A stretch of DNA of 64,000 nt from Methanosuratincola petrocarbonis (lineage in GTDB: Archaea > Thermoproteota > Methanomethylicia > Methanomethylicales > Methanomethylicaceae), in the NCBI GenBank assembly GCA_030522375.1, contig CP130488.1, positions 1,302,001 to 1,366,000 on the forward strand. Direction: 5' to 3'. Under the pieces are notes generated by a model. It did not search any database, was not told where the DNA came from, and saw only the letters and a program-made list of their open reading frames with translations. The position numbers and the translations under genes were made by a program. This document shows positions 16,141 to 25,063 of the stretch, piece by piece. Position 1 is the first letter of the stretch. Every line of letters begins with the position of its first letter.

Positions 16141-16271
16141 CTGCTTCCCCTGCCATCGTAAAAATTTTATAAATTATGCACCATTTACTGAAATTTTTTT
16201 AGAAATTGTTCGGAAAATTTTATATATTAACAGGAAGATGTGTTTTGGATTGTTATTTGATCGGTGGGAAT

Positions 16272-17636
16272 ATGAAGAACTTCAAAGATGCGGTCTGGAA
16301 GGAAAAAGTGACCCAAGTGGTCAACGAGATAAACGAGAACAACATAAAGTTTGCCAGGCTCCAGTTCACCGACCTGAACGGGGTGCTTAAGAGCTTGGCG
16401 GTGAGCACCAAGAATATCGAGAGCATATTCGAGAACGGGCAGTCTTTCGACGGTTCCTCGATAACCGGCTACAGGTCGATCGAGGAGTCGGACATGGTGC
16501 TCTACCCCGACCCGACGACGTATGCGGTGATCCCGTGGAGGGCCAAGGAGAAGTCGTCATGCAGGTTGATCTGCGATGTGTACACTCCAGACAACAATAG
16601 GTTCGAGGGGGACCCCAGGTACATACTCGAGAGGGCGATGGCGAAGTGCAAGGAGGCAGGTTTCAGGTTCTTCTGCGCTCCAGAGCTCGAGTTCTTCGTT
16701 GTTAAGGAGGACGAGAATTCGCAGGTGCCGAAGCCGATAGACATGGCAGGGTACTTCGACTTCCACCCGGGGGACCTGACCGACGAGCTCAGGAGGGAGA
16801 TCGCGGACACCGCAGAGATGTTCGGGATCAACATCGAGATCTCCCACCATGAGGTCGCACTAGGGCAGAACGAGATAGACTTCAAGTACGACGAAGGGCT
16901 AACTACGGCGGACAGGGCCATAACAATGAAGATGGTCACCAAGGTGGTGGCTGCCAAGAACGGCTACATAGCCACGTATATGCCGAAGCCTTTCTTCGGT
17001 GTGAACGGGTCTGGTATGCACGTCCACCAGAGCCTATGGAATCTGGACCTTACTAGGAACATGTTCTATTCCGAAGATCCTAACTCAAATTACCTGTCCG
17101 AGATTGCCAGGTACAGCATAGGGGGGCAGCTTGCGCACGGCAGGGAGATGTGCTCGGTTCTCGCCTCGTGGCCGAACTCCTACAAGAGGCTTGTGCCAGG
17201 GTATGAGGCGCCCGTTTACGTGGCTTGGGCGTTCAAGAACAGGTCCCCACTAATCAGGGTCCCGAACTTCGGGGGCAGGAAGAACGCAGCGAGGTTCGAG
17301 ATCCGGTGCCCTGATCCGGCCGGGAACCCATACCTGCAGTTCGCAGTGCTTAGCATGGCGATGCTCGACGGTATAAAGAACAAGATAGACCCCGGTCCGC
17401 CGACCGAGCTCAACGTTTACAAGTTGAGCTACGAGGAGAGGAAGGCTCGGAATATTGTCTCGCTACCCGAGTCGCTTAAGGAGGCTCTAGACGAGACGGA
17501 GAGGAGCGAGTTCATGAAGGAGGTCCTCGGGGAGACGGCTTTCGAGAACTACCTTTCGGTTAAAAGGAAGGAGTGGGACGCCTACAGGATCCAAGTGACG
17601 AACTGGGAGGTCGAGAGGTACATCCGCAGGCTTTGA
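16272..17636 (+). CDS. glnA: glutamine synthetase, type I
   Basis: 454 residues. Landmarks: QFTDLNGVLKSLAV near residue 35, the beta-grasp DGSSITGYRSIEESDM, the metal site APELEFFV, the NGSGMHVHQSLW ammonia/glutamate region, and the ATP-binding KNRSPLIRVP, then FEIRCPD. It makes glutamine from glutamate and ammonia and is the main ammonia-assimilating enzyme. The NLYDLP adenylylation site is absent, so it belongs to the unadenylylated GSI-alpha class, which is regulated by feedback or PII proteins. An ATG is chosen; it follows a long AT-rich leader from a TATA at about 16216. A T-tract (17671-17693) follows. Confidence 0.93.
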   Translation: MKNFKDAVWKEKVTQVVNEINENNIKFARLQFTDLNGVLKSLAVSTKNIESIFENGQSFDGSSITGYRSIEESDMVLYPDPTTYAVIPWRAKEKSSCRLICDVYTPDNNRFEGDPRYILERAMAKCKEAGFRFFCAPELEFFVVKEDENSQVPKPIDMAGYFDFHPGDLTDELRREIADTAEMFGINIEISHHEVALGQNEIDFKYDEGLTTADRAITMKMVTKVVAAKNGYIATYMPKPFFGVNGSGMHVHQSLWNLDLTRNMFYSEDPNSNYLSEIARYSIGGQLAHGREMCSVLASWPNSYKRLVPGYEAPVYVAWAFKNRSPLIRVPNFGGRKNAARFEIRCPDPAGNPYLQFAVLSMAMLDGIKNKIDPGPPTELNVYKLSYEERKARNIVSLPESLKEALDETERSEFMKEVLGETAFENYLSVKRKEWDAYRIQVTNWEVERYIRRL

Positions 17637-17853
17637 AAGGGAATCTACTTCAGAAAAGGCATGATAAAAGACTTTTTTCATCTTATTTTTTATTTAGTCC
17701 GGCTTAATCTCCAATGCTAGAGATAAAGAGTTGAAGTCTCGAAAAATTATTTCTGGAATTATCCTGAAAAGATTAACTTTTCATGCTTCTGAACATTCAC
17801 AACAAGAAGCGCGACTTCCAGCCGATTACGCTAAAGACAGCTGTTTGTTGGGG
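17637..17853. other. intergenic region after glnA
   Basis: Contains a T-rich terminator (ACTTTTTTCATCTTATTTTTTATTT in two blocks at 17670-17694). The rest encodes nothing that I can support; a short plus-strand frame through it has no ribosome site and no family resemblance. Confidence 0.4.
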
Positions 17854-18255
17854 TTAAGCATTTCTGCGTGCCACAAACGAGTAGTCTTTGCCGTTGATAG
17901 TGATGTAAATCTCGTAGGCGTTGCCCTGTAGCTTAACCGGTGAGAAGGCAGTAATTTGCACAAGCTCCCCTGGCTCGATCTCACTGCAAGAGAATGTGGT
18001 GATCGTCAGGGGTCCAGTAGCGTTGGCGTCATCATTGGAATCAGCATTCAGTTTCAAGGAGGAAATGAGTAGCGTCTCATTGCATGTACTCTTAATCCTT
18101 AACAAAATTCCGCTCCCTGTCCCAGTGTCTACAACCGTCGGAGTGCCCATCAACATAAATGGCCGCTCGTTCTCGCTTAATTTCAGAATCCATCCGTGGG
18201 TCGCGTATACCGAGAGGGCTGCAAGTGTTAGCAACACCACAAAGAGCAGCTTCAT
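17854..18255 (-). CDS. small exported protein of unknown function
   Basis: 133 residues from the ATG at 18255. A signal peptide is clear: MKLLFVVLLTLAALSVYATHG. The mature part is a single beta-type domain with two cysteines (STCNETLLISSL and FSCSEIEPGELVQ) that could form a disulfide, ending YEIYITINGKDYSFVARR. The frame stays open upstream to 18462 but the extension has no signal-like start. No family recognised. It may be a surface or pilus-associated domain; flanking intergenic regions are long on both sides. Confidence 0.6.
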   Translation of the reverse strand: MKLLFVVLLTLAALSVYATHGWILKLSENERPFMLMGTPTVVDTGTGSGILLRIKSTCNETLLISSLKLNADSNDDANATGPLTITTFSCSEIEPGELVQITAFSPVKLQGNAYEIYITINGKDYSFVARRNA

Positions 18256-18462
18256 TTTTGTTCTTTGCTCCCGTTCGTGTCCAACTTCATAGCGTTCCCC
18301 GTCTTTCTGACCACGCAAGAGAGCAATGATCGTCATATGCGAACTCACTTTAGAAGCTCTTTTTTTTAAGCATTTTACACCGCAAATATTTTTAAAGGAA
18401 TTGGTGTATGAGGTGTAGTTGAATAAATCATCGAGCTTTTTTATGAGACCCATCTGCACCAC

Positions 18463-19024
18463 TACATTCTACAACTCGTGAATGGATGAAGGGTTACGAT
18501 TTGGAAGTTCGGTTCATTGTTACAAATACGTTAGTGACAGGTGCTGTTTCAGGCAGCCCATGCTATGGGAAAATGTTCCATGATCTGTTAATTCACAGTA
18601 ATGGAGCCCCAATTTAGCCAAGAATCCGATTCCAACCCCATAGCACCAACAACACACCCTAGCAGTACGCTAAGAGAATGTCGGAAAGAGGTGTATTTCG
18701 GCGCATTCACTACCGCCTTTGAAGAACGAGGACTTTTTGCTGCGCCTTGACAAAACTTTCTGAATAAGGCATGGAAAAACCATCTTTCAAAGATTTTTTT
18801 AATAGCTACTAACTATCTTACTATAAAAAATATTTTAATATGGACTGCTTGAGTTTTTAAATTAAATGTAATGAATATGGAGGACTGGTAGGTCCTTCAG
18901 TCTTCCTTTAAACGCCTTCAGAAAAAATCAAGCCGAATGGATTCGAACGCAGATAATCAATGACGACGTGTTCATTATCTACTTGATTGGTCATGTTAAC
19001 CAATCTGATTAGATCCACTGAAGC
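18463..19024. other. 562-base gap with hairpins, possible small RNA
   Basis: No protein gene is supported. TATA-like elements occur at 18822-18829 (TATAAAAA) and about 18854-18862 (TTTTTAAAT). A hairpin follows: GGAGGACTG (18879-18887) with CAGTCTTCC (18898-18906), nine pairs including one G-T. A second perfect inverted repeat, GATTGGT/ACCAATC, lies at 18985-18991 and 18999-19005. This could be a short structured RNA or the 3' region of cheB on the other strand. Confidence 0.35.
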
Positions 19025-20050
19025 CTAAACAAGCTTAGCAAATATCTCGTTTATTCGCTCAGGGATCTTATCAAAAGGGAGTATGTAATCTGCGCTGCCA
19101 GACTCGGCGACGCTCTTAGGCATGCCGTATACGACGCTAGTCTTCTCATCTTGAGCTATCACAGTGCCGCCGCAAGCTTTGACCGCTATCGCACCATCAG
19201 TTCCATCTGAGCCTATTCCAGTAAGTATGACGGCTACAGTCTTTCTTCCAAACCTTTTAGCCGCTGAGATGAAAAGAGGATCCGCTGAAGGTCTGACGTA
19301 GTTGATCTTCGGTCCCTGGTTTAGGATTATTCTGGGGATCGGATCCATTGAAACCTCCATGTGGTAGTCTCCTGGCGCCAAGTAAGCTACTCCTTCAAGG
19401 ACTGGTTCTCCGTTCGAGGCTTCCCTGACTGGTATTCTAGACGCAGTAGAGATCCTCTCTGCAAAGAATTTTGTGAAAACTGGCGGCATGTGCTGGACGA
19501 TTAGAACAGCATATCTTCCACCGACATCTAAAGACTGGACGAGATCTTTTACAAAGGAAGGACCTCCGGTCGAGGCCGCCACCAAGAGGGCTGCTTTTGC
19601 AGGCGTAGTGCCGACGTATTTTTCTTTTGATATGACCCCCACCCGACGGATAAGTGGAACCCTTTTGCTGACAATTGCTGCTTTTACTTTACTCAGGAGC
19701 TCCCCTTTGACTTCCGAGATATCAAGGGTGACGAACCCGCCAGGTTTCAGTACAAAATCGAAGGCGCCAGCCTCCAGCGCGTCCATCGTCACTTGGGAGT
19801 CCTCGCGTGTGAGGGAGCTGAACATGACCACGGGGATTCCAAGGGGCACAATCTCTCTGAGTGCCGATATTCCGTCCATCTTCGGCATTCTGATGTCCAA
19901 AACCGCGGCGTCTGGTCTCTCGATCAGCGCCTTCTCAACAGCCTCTTTTCCGTCTGAAGCGAGGATCACATCGAATCCACCCTCTTTAAGGGTTTGGAAG
20001 ACCAGCTTGCGCATCAGCGACGAATCGTCAGCGAAGAGCACCCTCTTCAT
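19025..20050 (-). CDS. cheB: CheB, receiver-methylesterase of chemoreceptors
   Basis: 341 residues. Receiver domain (1-120): VLFADDSSLMRK, phosphoacceptor in AAVLDIRMPKMDG, and VLKPGGF. Methylesterase domain (about 155-340): catalytic Ser in VAASTGGPSFVK, His in VQHMPPVFTKFFAERI, Asp in GIGSDGTDGAI. It demethylates or deamidates receptor glutamates to drive adaptation. The ATG at 20050 has GAGGGTTG upstream and gives MKRVLFADD; an ATG at 20077 lacks a ribosome site. It lies on the strand opposite the main che operon, separated from it by the ArnR-like gene, and shows no operator-like heptamer at its own start. Confidence 0.93.
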   Translation of the reverse strand: MKRVLFADDSSLMRKLVFQTLKEGGFDVILASDGKEAVEKALIERPDAAVLDIRMPKMDGISALREIVPLGIPVVMFSSLTREDSQVTMDALEAGAFDFVLKPGGFVTLDISEVKGELLSKVKAAIVSKRVPLIRRVGVISKEKYVGTTPAKAALLVAASTGGPSFVKDLVQSLDVGGRYAVLIVQHMPPVFTKFFAERISTASRIPVREASNGEPVLEGVAYLAPGDYHMEVSMDPIPRIILNQGPKINYVRPSADPLFISAAKRFGRKTVAVILTGIGSDGTDGAIAVKACGGTVIAQDEKTSVVYGMPKSVAESGSADYILPFDKIPERINEIFAKLV

Positions 20051-20139
20051 TTCAAATGCAACCCTCTTCACAACCATCTTTTTCTTTCTTTGGATTTAAA
20101 AAAATAAACAAAATTCCGTATTGTTGCACGATGGGAAAT

Positions 20140-21192
20140 CTAAAACTTATCTATCATCCTGTAGAGCATAAGGGAAGAGAGGGACACGGATCCCACTAGT
20201 ATCGTGAATGCAAGCCAGAACGAGGTTATCCGGAGATCAATAGGAACGAGCATGCCGAAAAGCGAGAACGTCTCACCAACGAGAAGGAGGAGAATAAGGC
20301 GGCGGACGATCCCCTTCGGGCTGCTGGTGAGGACAATGGAGCTCAGGAACCTGTATGTCTTGGACCTGCGCACCCGGTTGTAGGCAGGAAGCTTGTAGAA
20401 GTGCTGAAGTCCATCCTGTGTGAGGCCATAGTGGACTACAAGCCTCTTAGGCTTGACGTCGATTCCTATCCTCCTGAGCGCCTTTGACCATAGAGGGTAG
20501 TCCGTGAACCTCCTGAAGAGCCTTGGTTCGCTCTTCATGAACACCTCCAGGTAGCTCTCCGCCCTCTGTTCGCTTAGCCCCATGATCCTAGCCAGCTCCG
20601 GGAGCGGGAGAGAGTTGCCTTTAGACGTGCCCAAGGCAAAGAGGACCTGGGAGAGGGCGGATGCTAACGTGAAGGAACTGATAGGCGGGGCAAGTATGCC
20701 TGGAAGCCCGGGGTGCGGCAAGGATTGCTCACTTGCAGACTCTCGAGGTTCTGCTACCGACGATCCTGTTGCCACAGATCCTGAATTTGAGTAGGTGCGT
20801 ACATCGATGGAAGATCCTGACCGCCTTGTGTCCATACTTGGACCAAGTTCTTGTCCAAGCGCCCTCACATCAAGAAAAGAGAGCAGCGATCGGACGGTTT
20901 CTGTCCCAATTCCGGTGAGACGGTAGGCTGGGGACCTTCCCTCGTCAGAGGTAGGTTCAACCAGGCCCTTGTTGCGGAGCTTCCTCAATGCATCTGTGAC
21001 TGCCTTCCTTCGCTGCCCTATCGCGAGGGAGATCTCAGCAGGGGTCATCTCGCCCCTATTGCTGAGGGCGAGTATTATGTCGATCTGGAGGGTGCTTTTG
21101 GAGATATCTATCAGTCGATCGACGTCCTTCAGCTGATTGATGGCGTTGAGTGCAGATTGAACGGTTTTCAACCCACCCACCCAAACGGGCAT
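20140..21192 (-). CDS. membrane-bound winged-helix regulator, ArnR-like
   Basis: 350 residues. A winged-helix domain sits near residues 15-95 (LQIDIILALSNRGEMTPAEI, QRRKAVTDALRKLRNKGLVE). A second helix-turn-helix-like region lies near 185-225 (LPELARIMGLSEQRAESYLE). Two membrane segments lie at the C-terminus (LILLLLVGETFSLFGMLVPI and FWLAFTILVGSVSLSSLML). The HTH-plus-two-C-terminal-helices plan is that of ArnR, the membrane-bound activator of archaellin in Sulfolobus, and the gene lies in the motility island. The TATA (TTTATA, 21218-21213) is about 25 bases before this ATG, indicating a leaderless message. Upstream is a perfect inverted repeat (21244-21260). Target genes are inferred. Confidence 0.7.
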   Translation of the reverse strand: MPVWVGGLKTVQSALNAINQLKDVDRLIDISKSTLQIDIILALSNRGEMTPAEISLAIGQRRKAVTDALRKLRNKGLVEPTSDEGRSPAYRLTGIGTETVRSLLSFLDVRALGQELGPSMDTRRSGSSIDVRTYSNSGSVATGSSVAEPRESASEQSLPHPGLPGILAPPISSFTLASALSQVLFALGTSKGNSLPLPELARIMGLSEQRAESYLEVFMKSEPRLFRRFTDYPLWSKALRRIGIDVKPKRLVVHYGLTQDGLQHFYKLPAYNRVRRSKTYRFLSSIVLTSSPKGIVRRLILLLLVGETFSLFGMLVPIDLRITSFWLAFTILVGSVSLSSLMLYRMIDKF

Positions 21193-21243
21193 ACTTATGT
21201 TAATTTTTAACATATAAACAATTCTGGAACACATGGAGACGGA

Positions 21244-21260
21244 GGCGACCCCTGGTCGCC
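21244..21260 (-). promoter_or_regulatory. palindromic operator GGCGACC-CCT-GGTCGCC upstream of the ArnR-like gene
   Basis: GGCGACCCCTGGTCGCC is a perfect seven-base inverted repeat around a three-base centre. The half-site GGTCGCC is the heptamer found at other promoters of the motility island. It lies 25 bases upstream of the TATA box of the ArnR-like gene. I read it as a likely autoregulatory binding site; no binding data exist. Confidence 0.6.
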
Positions 21261-21287
21261 TGAACCCAAAATTTCAATTGAGATGAC

Positions 21288-21599
21288 TCACCAGTCCAGA
21301 CCGAGCTCTTTCAAGGTTTTTGTCATCTGGGTTATAAGCTGTTCAGAGTCTATCTTCGGGTCTATGCCAAGAACCAGACACTTCTCCTCAGAGATGGAGA
21401 TTATTACATATTTTTTCTTGGTCAGAGCAACTACCATATACTTCAGCGAGGGTAAAGTTTCCATCACGGCAAGCGCTGCGTTTTTTATCTTCTTCTCCAT
21501 GTTGGGGCCCTTGTACATGATCTCTTCGCCGTCGGAGTTGTCGACCAGCATGGCCTCTTTTATTATCTCTCCATCTACAAGGACCTCAAGGAAAGACAT
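21288..21599 (-). CDS. small protein of the motility island, possible roadblock-like fold
   Basis: 103 residues. It reads as beta-strand FLEVLVDGEIIKEAMLVDNS, helix NMEKKIKNAALAVMETL, strands YMVVALTKKKYVIISISEEK, and helix DSEQLITQMTKTLKELG. That order resembles roadblock/LC7 or profilin-like domains, which often act as partners or regulators of small GTPases and ATPases, but similarity is only by secondary-structure reading. It is divergent from the coiled-coil/ParA pair, with a heptamer site (21691) in the shared 156-base region. Confidence 0.5.
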   Translation of the reverse strand: MSFLEVLVDGEIIKEAMLVDNSDGEEIMYKGPNMEKKIKNAALAVMETLPSLKYMVVALTKKKYVIISISEEKCLVLGIDPKIDSEQLITQMTKTLKELGLDW

Positions 21600-21690
21600 C
21601 GCTGCACGCGCCTTATACTAACGGGGGAGGCATACGGATATTAAATTTTTTAGATCAACCGATCCAAAGCCGGGTTTCAAGGTGAGAGGT

Positions 21691-21716
21691 GGTCGCCTTT
21701 TGTAATCTTTTTTATA
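21691..21716 (+). promoter_or_regulatory. GGTCGCC site plus TATA box before the coiled-coil/ParA operon
   Basis: GGTCGCC at 21691-21697, then 13 bases, then TTTATA at 21711-21716. The ATG of the next gene lies 40 bases after the TATA box, allowing a short leader. The same heptamer-to-TATA spacing occurs before the MCP, cheW and arlCDE genes. Confidence 0.6.
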
Positions 21717-21755
21717 GTTTTGCTTGGTTTTCGTTAAATTCAGGGTTAGTTACAG

Positions 21756-21959
21756 ATGTCGGAAAGGGAATTCATTTCGGACAAGGACTCGGAAATGCGT
21801 GTCAAGATCAGATCCCTGATGTCAGAGATGAATACAGACACATCAAAAGTCGAGGATGTGATCTCAAAGTTCGAAGATAAGCTGGAGGACCTGAGCAGCA
21901 GGCTAGAAAGTCTTGAAAGCAGAGTGTCGAGGCTGGAAAAGAAGTTTGACCTTTTGTGA
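21756..21959 (+). CDS. short coiled-coil protein next to the MinD/ParA ATPase
   Basis: 67 residues, almost entirely charged heptad repeats in the second half (KFEDKLEDLSSRLESLESRVSRLEKKF in register). It ends 9 bases before the ATPase gene and shares its promoter. Such small coiled-coil partners commonly link ParA-type ATPases to a cargo; here the cargo would be the chemosensory array or archaellum pole. That role is inferred from context only. Confidence 0.6.
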   Translation: MSEREFISDKDSEMRVKIRSLMSEMNTDTSKVEDVISKFEDKLEDLSSRLESLESRVSRLEKKFDLL

Positions 21960-21968
21960 GGTGGTTTC

Positions 21969-22751
21969 ATGACGACAACATGCGTAGTCCATTCCTATAG
22001 GGGCGGGACGGGGAAAAGCACCACTACATCAAACTTGTCAGTACTTCTTGCTGCACTTGGAAAGAGAGTGGCGGCGATAGACATGGACATAACTTCCCCT
22101 GGCCTGCATGTGATATACAATGTCTCGTCCCAGATGATGCGAAATACAATAAACGATTACATATACAACAGGTGCGACTTCGGCGACATTGTACTTGATC
22201 TGACTAACCATCTCAAGCTACCGAGGGGCGCAGTATACTTCCTGGGTTCGAGCATGAAGCCCGAAGAGATAGTGAAGGTAATACGAGAAGGGTACAGCGA
22301 GAAGTTCTTCCGCCATATTTCAGAGAAGCTGAGTCGGGAATATAACATCGATTATGTCATATTCGACACACACCCCGGTCTCAATGAGGATACGCTCCTG
22401 GCCATAATGTCCAGCGACGTAAGCCTGCTTCTCATGAGGATGGACAAGCAGGACGTAACGGGGACCTACATCACGAGCCAAATACTCAGAAAGTTTGGAA
22501 AATTGAGTTATGTTACTCTTAACATGGTTCCCCCTAATCTTGCAGAATCTTCTGACCTCCCCTCCGAGGTATCAAAGATCATTGAGGCTCCCGTTATAGG
22601 CGTCTTACCTTTCTATGAGGAGGTTCTCTCGCACAGATCCAGGGGTGTTTTCTGCCTGCACCATCCTCAGCATCCGTACTCATCGCAACTTCTTAAAGTC
22701 GCAAAACGTGTGATAGAGCTAACAATCCAGAATCAAAACAGCCCCGTTTAA
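21969..22751 (+). CDS. MinD/ParA-family ATPase of the chemotaxis island
   Basis: 260 residues. The P-loop is YRGGTGKSTTTSNLS (deviant Walker A with Arg where KGG is usual but retaining GTGKST), then AAIDMDITSPGLHVIY (Walker A'), and Walker B in YVIFDTHPGLNED. There is no obvious C-terminal amphipathic membrane helix. Relatives position cell-pole structures: ParC and PomZ in bacteria, and MinD4 in haloarchaea, where it affects chemosensory arrays and archaella. Preceded by a co-transcribed coiled-coil protein and followed by cheA after 80 bases. Confidence 0.78.
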   Translation: MTTTCVVHSYRGGTGKSTTTSNLSVLLAALGKRVAAIDMDITSPGLHVIYNVSSQMMRNTINDYIYNRCDFGDIVLDLTNHLKLPRGAVYFLGSSMKPEEIVKVIREGYSEKFFRHISEKLSREYNIDYVIFDTHPGLNEDTLLAIMSSDVSLLLMRMDKQDVTGTYITSQILRKFGKLSYVTLNMVPPNLAESSDLPSEVSKIIEAPVIGVLPFYEEVLSHRSRGVFCLHHPQHPYSSQLLKVAKRVIELTIQNQNSPV

Positions 22752-22831
22752 AATGGAGGGGGAAGGATGCATTTCCAGCTCACCCTAAATTTTGGATTTG
22801 ATATGGGGAATACATATGAAGGGTGTTGATT

Positions 22832-25063
22832 TTGGGTAGCGAGGAGCAATACTTAGAGCTCTTCCTGGGAGAAGTCAGAGATCACTTGTCAAAGGTTAAT
22901 GAACTTCTTCTACACATCGAAAAGAACCCTGAAGACAGGGGAGCTCTAGAAGAAGCGTTCAGAGAATTTCACACAATAAAAGGAGACTCGGCAACTGTCG
23001 GGCTCACAGAGGTTGCCCGGCTTGCTCATGAAGCCGAAGATCTGTTGTCAGGGATGAGAAAGGGCGAAGTGAAAGTTGAAAGCGAAGTAATAGAGGCTCT
23101 ATTCAGGTATATAGACAAGATCACTGAAATCACAGAGGGCGAGGGAAGAGCGAAGCCTTCTCTAGATGGGGCAAACGATCTCCCTGAAACGAAAAAGTCC
23201 GGTGGGAAGCACAAGGATCCCAAGAAGATCAGGGAGCTCGAAAGAGCACTCGAGATAGTTGAAAAAGGGGTGAGCAAGGCCTCCGAGACTCTCGCAGATG
23301 GAGAAGAGCTACTGCCATTTCTTCAAAAAGAGAATACCTCAAGCCCAGAAACGAAAGGCAGTTCTTTAAAAAGTAAAGAGGAAAATCCGCCTAGAAAAGG
23401 AATATTCCTTGCGGGAGACGCGATCGAAAGCAAGAACGGGGCTACATCAGGCGGACAATTGAACGACGCCCTTATTGTACCGAAAATGACGACTCTTTGC
23501 GGAACCTCGTCTAACCAGAAAGAACCCTCTTACGGGAAGTTCCTGGTGAGAATCTCCAACAATATAGAACCTCCATTGCGTCCAGTGAGGGCTTTCGCAA
23601 TAATGAAAACGCTCTTCGAGGCAGGAGATCTAGAAAAAATAGACCCACCTAATGAAAAGCTCGCAGCAGGTGATTTTGGTAATGAGATAATTGCAGAGAT
23701 AGTAACCAGAGATGTTAACGCTTTAGTCGAGTCCTTGAGGGGGATAGAGGGGATAACAGAAATCAATCATCAGAAGTTGGATGAACCAAAGCCTAGTAAG
23801 CCTAACATGGTGGAGAAGACTGCCCTTATAGACAGACTCGTCGCTCTAGTTGAAACCGATAATAAAGAAGAGAATTCTGCCAAAATAGGTGTCGATTCAT
23901 CAAAAGGTAAACATAAGGTTGAGGAGATAAGGGTAAAAATAAAGAGCCTTGACAGGCTCTTCAATCTCGCTGGGGAGCTTGTTCTTGCTAAGTCAAGGCT
24001 CACCAACCTAGCCAAGCATGTTGACTCTCCCGAGATGAAGGATGTCCAGAGGTTCATAGAAGGCGTCATCTCGGAGCTGCAGGCCGAAGTTATGAGTCTC
24101 AGGCTCATGCCAATAGGTCAAGTATTTGGAATATTCCCGAGGATGGTTAGGGATATGTCTAAGGAGCTTGGGAAGGAGGTCGATCTCATCATCCAAGGGG
24201 GTGAAACTGCAGTCGACAGGAAGGTGGTCGAAGAGGTGGTGGATGCGATGGTGCATTTGATCCGGAACTGCCTCGACCACGGCATAGAGACTCCAGAAGA
24301 AAGGATTAGGAGCGGCAAACAGTCGGTCGGAACTATAAGGCTGTCGGCTTCGAGGGACTCTTCCCACTTCGTGCTTGAGATTGAAGATGACGGGAGGGGG
24401 ATGGATCCGGTTAAGATAAGAGAGGTTGCAGTTGCAAAGGGGATCGTGTCTCAGAAGAAGGCTTCAGAGATGGATGACGAGGAAACCCTATACCTAACCT
24501 GCATACCTGGCTTCTCAACAAAGAAGTGTGTCTCAGAGGTGTCTGGAAGGGGTATGGGGATGAGCGCCGTAAAGAACAAGATCGAATCCTACGGCGGCTC
24601 CTTCTCAATCTCGTCTAAGATCGGTCGAGGGACGAAGTTTACGATAAGGCTTCCAGTTTCTATGACGACTATGAAGGTTATCGTAATAGGGGTAGGCAAG
24701 GAAAGCCACCGATACGCCATACCAGTCGCAGATATATCAGAGATAGTCGAGATATGCAAAGAAGAGATAAAATTCATACAAGGCTCACCTTACATTAACC
24801 TAAGAGGTGAGATAATCAGACTCTACCGGCTGGCTTGGCTGCTCAAGATAGATGAGGGTGTTTGCGATAGTTACTACGCCATAATAATAAAGCGCTCTGA
24901 AGGGAGAGGTCTTGGGCTATTGGTATCCGAAATAATGGACGAGGATGAGGTTGCAATAAAGCCAGTTCCCAAATTGCTGAGGGGGACACTCGGGTTCATA
25001 GGGGCGACAATACTCGGAGACGGAAAACCTGCTTTCGTTCTGGACGTGATGTCAATTGTCTGA
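22832..25063 (+). CDS. cheA: CheA, chemotaxis histidine kinase
   Basis: 743 residues. The N-terminal Hpt (P1) domain has the phosphorylated His in REFHTIKGDSATVG. A long charged linker follows (about 120-350) with a P2-like segment near 225-320. The dimerisation helices begin LDRLFNLAGELVLAKSRL. The HATPase core has HLIRNCLDHGIETPEER (N box), DDGRGMDP (G1), CIPGFSTK (F box) and GRGMGMSAVK (G2). A C-terminal CheW-like domain (TMKVIVIGVGKESHRYAIP) docks to the array. Kinase of the chemotaxis pathway, donating phosphate to CheY and CheB. The TTG at 22832 has AAGGGTG upstream; a GTG at 22823 is the alternative. Confidence 0.95.
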   Translation: MGSEEQYLELFLGEVRDHLSKVNELLLHIEKNPEDRGALEEAFREFHTIKGDSATVGLTEVARLAHEAEDLLSGMRKGEVKVESEVIEALFRYIDKITEITEGEGRAKPSLDGANDLPETKKSGGKHKDPKKIRELERALEIVEKGVSKASETLADGEELLPFLQKENTSSPETKGSSLKSKEENPPRKGIFLAGDAIESKNGATSGGQLNDALIVPKMTTLCGTSSNQKEPSYGKFLVRISNNIEPPLRPVRAFAIMKTLFEAGDLEKIDPPNEKLAAGDFGNEIIAEIVTRDVNALVESLRGIEGITEINHQKLDEPKPSKPNMVEKTALIDRLVALVETDNKEENSAKIGVDSSKGKHKVEEIRVKIKSLDRLFNLAGELVLAKSRLTNLAKHVDSPEMKDVQRFIEGVISELQAEVMSLRLMPIGQVFGIFPRMVRDMSKELGKEVDLIIQGGETAVDRKVVEEVVDAMVHLIRNCLDHGIETPEERIRSGKQSVGTIRLSASRDSSHFVLEIEDDGRGMDPVKIREVAVAKGIVSQKKASEMDDEETLYLTCIPGFSTKKCVSEVSGRGMGMSAVKNKIESYGGSFSISSKIGRGTKFTIRLPVSMTTMKVIVIGVGKESHRYAIPVADISEIVEICKEEIKFIQGSPYINLRGEIIRLYRLAWLLKIDEGVCDSYYAIIIKRSEGRGLGLLVSEIMDEDEVAIKPVPKLLRGTLGFIGATILGDGKPAFVLDVMSIV

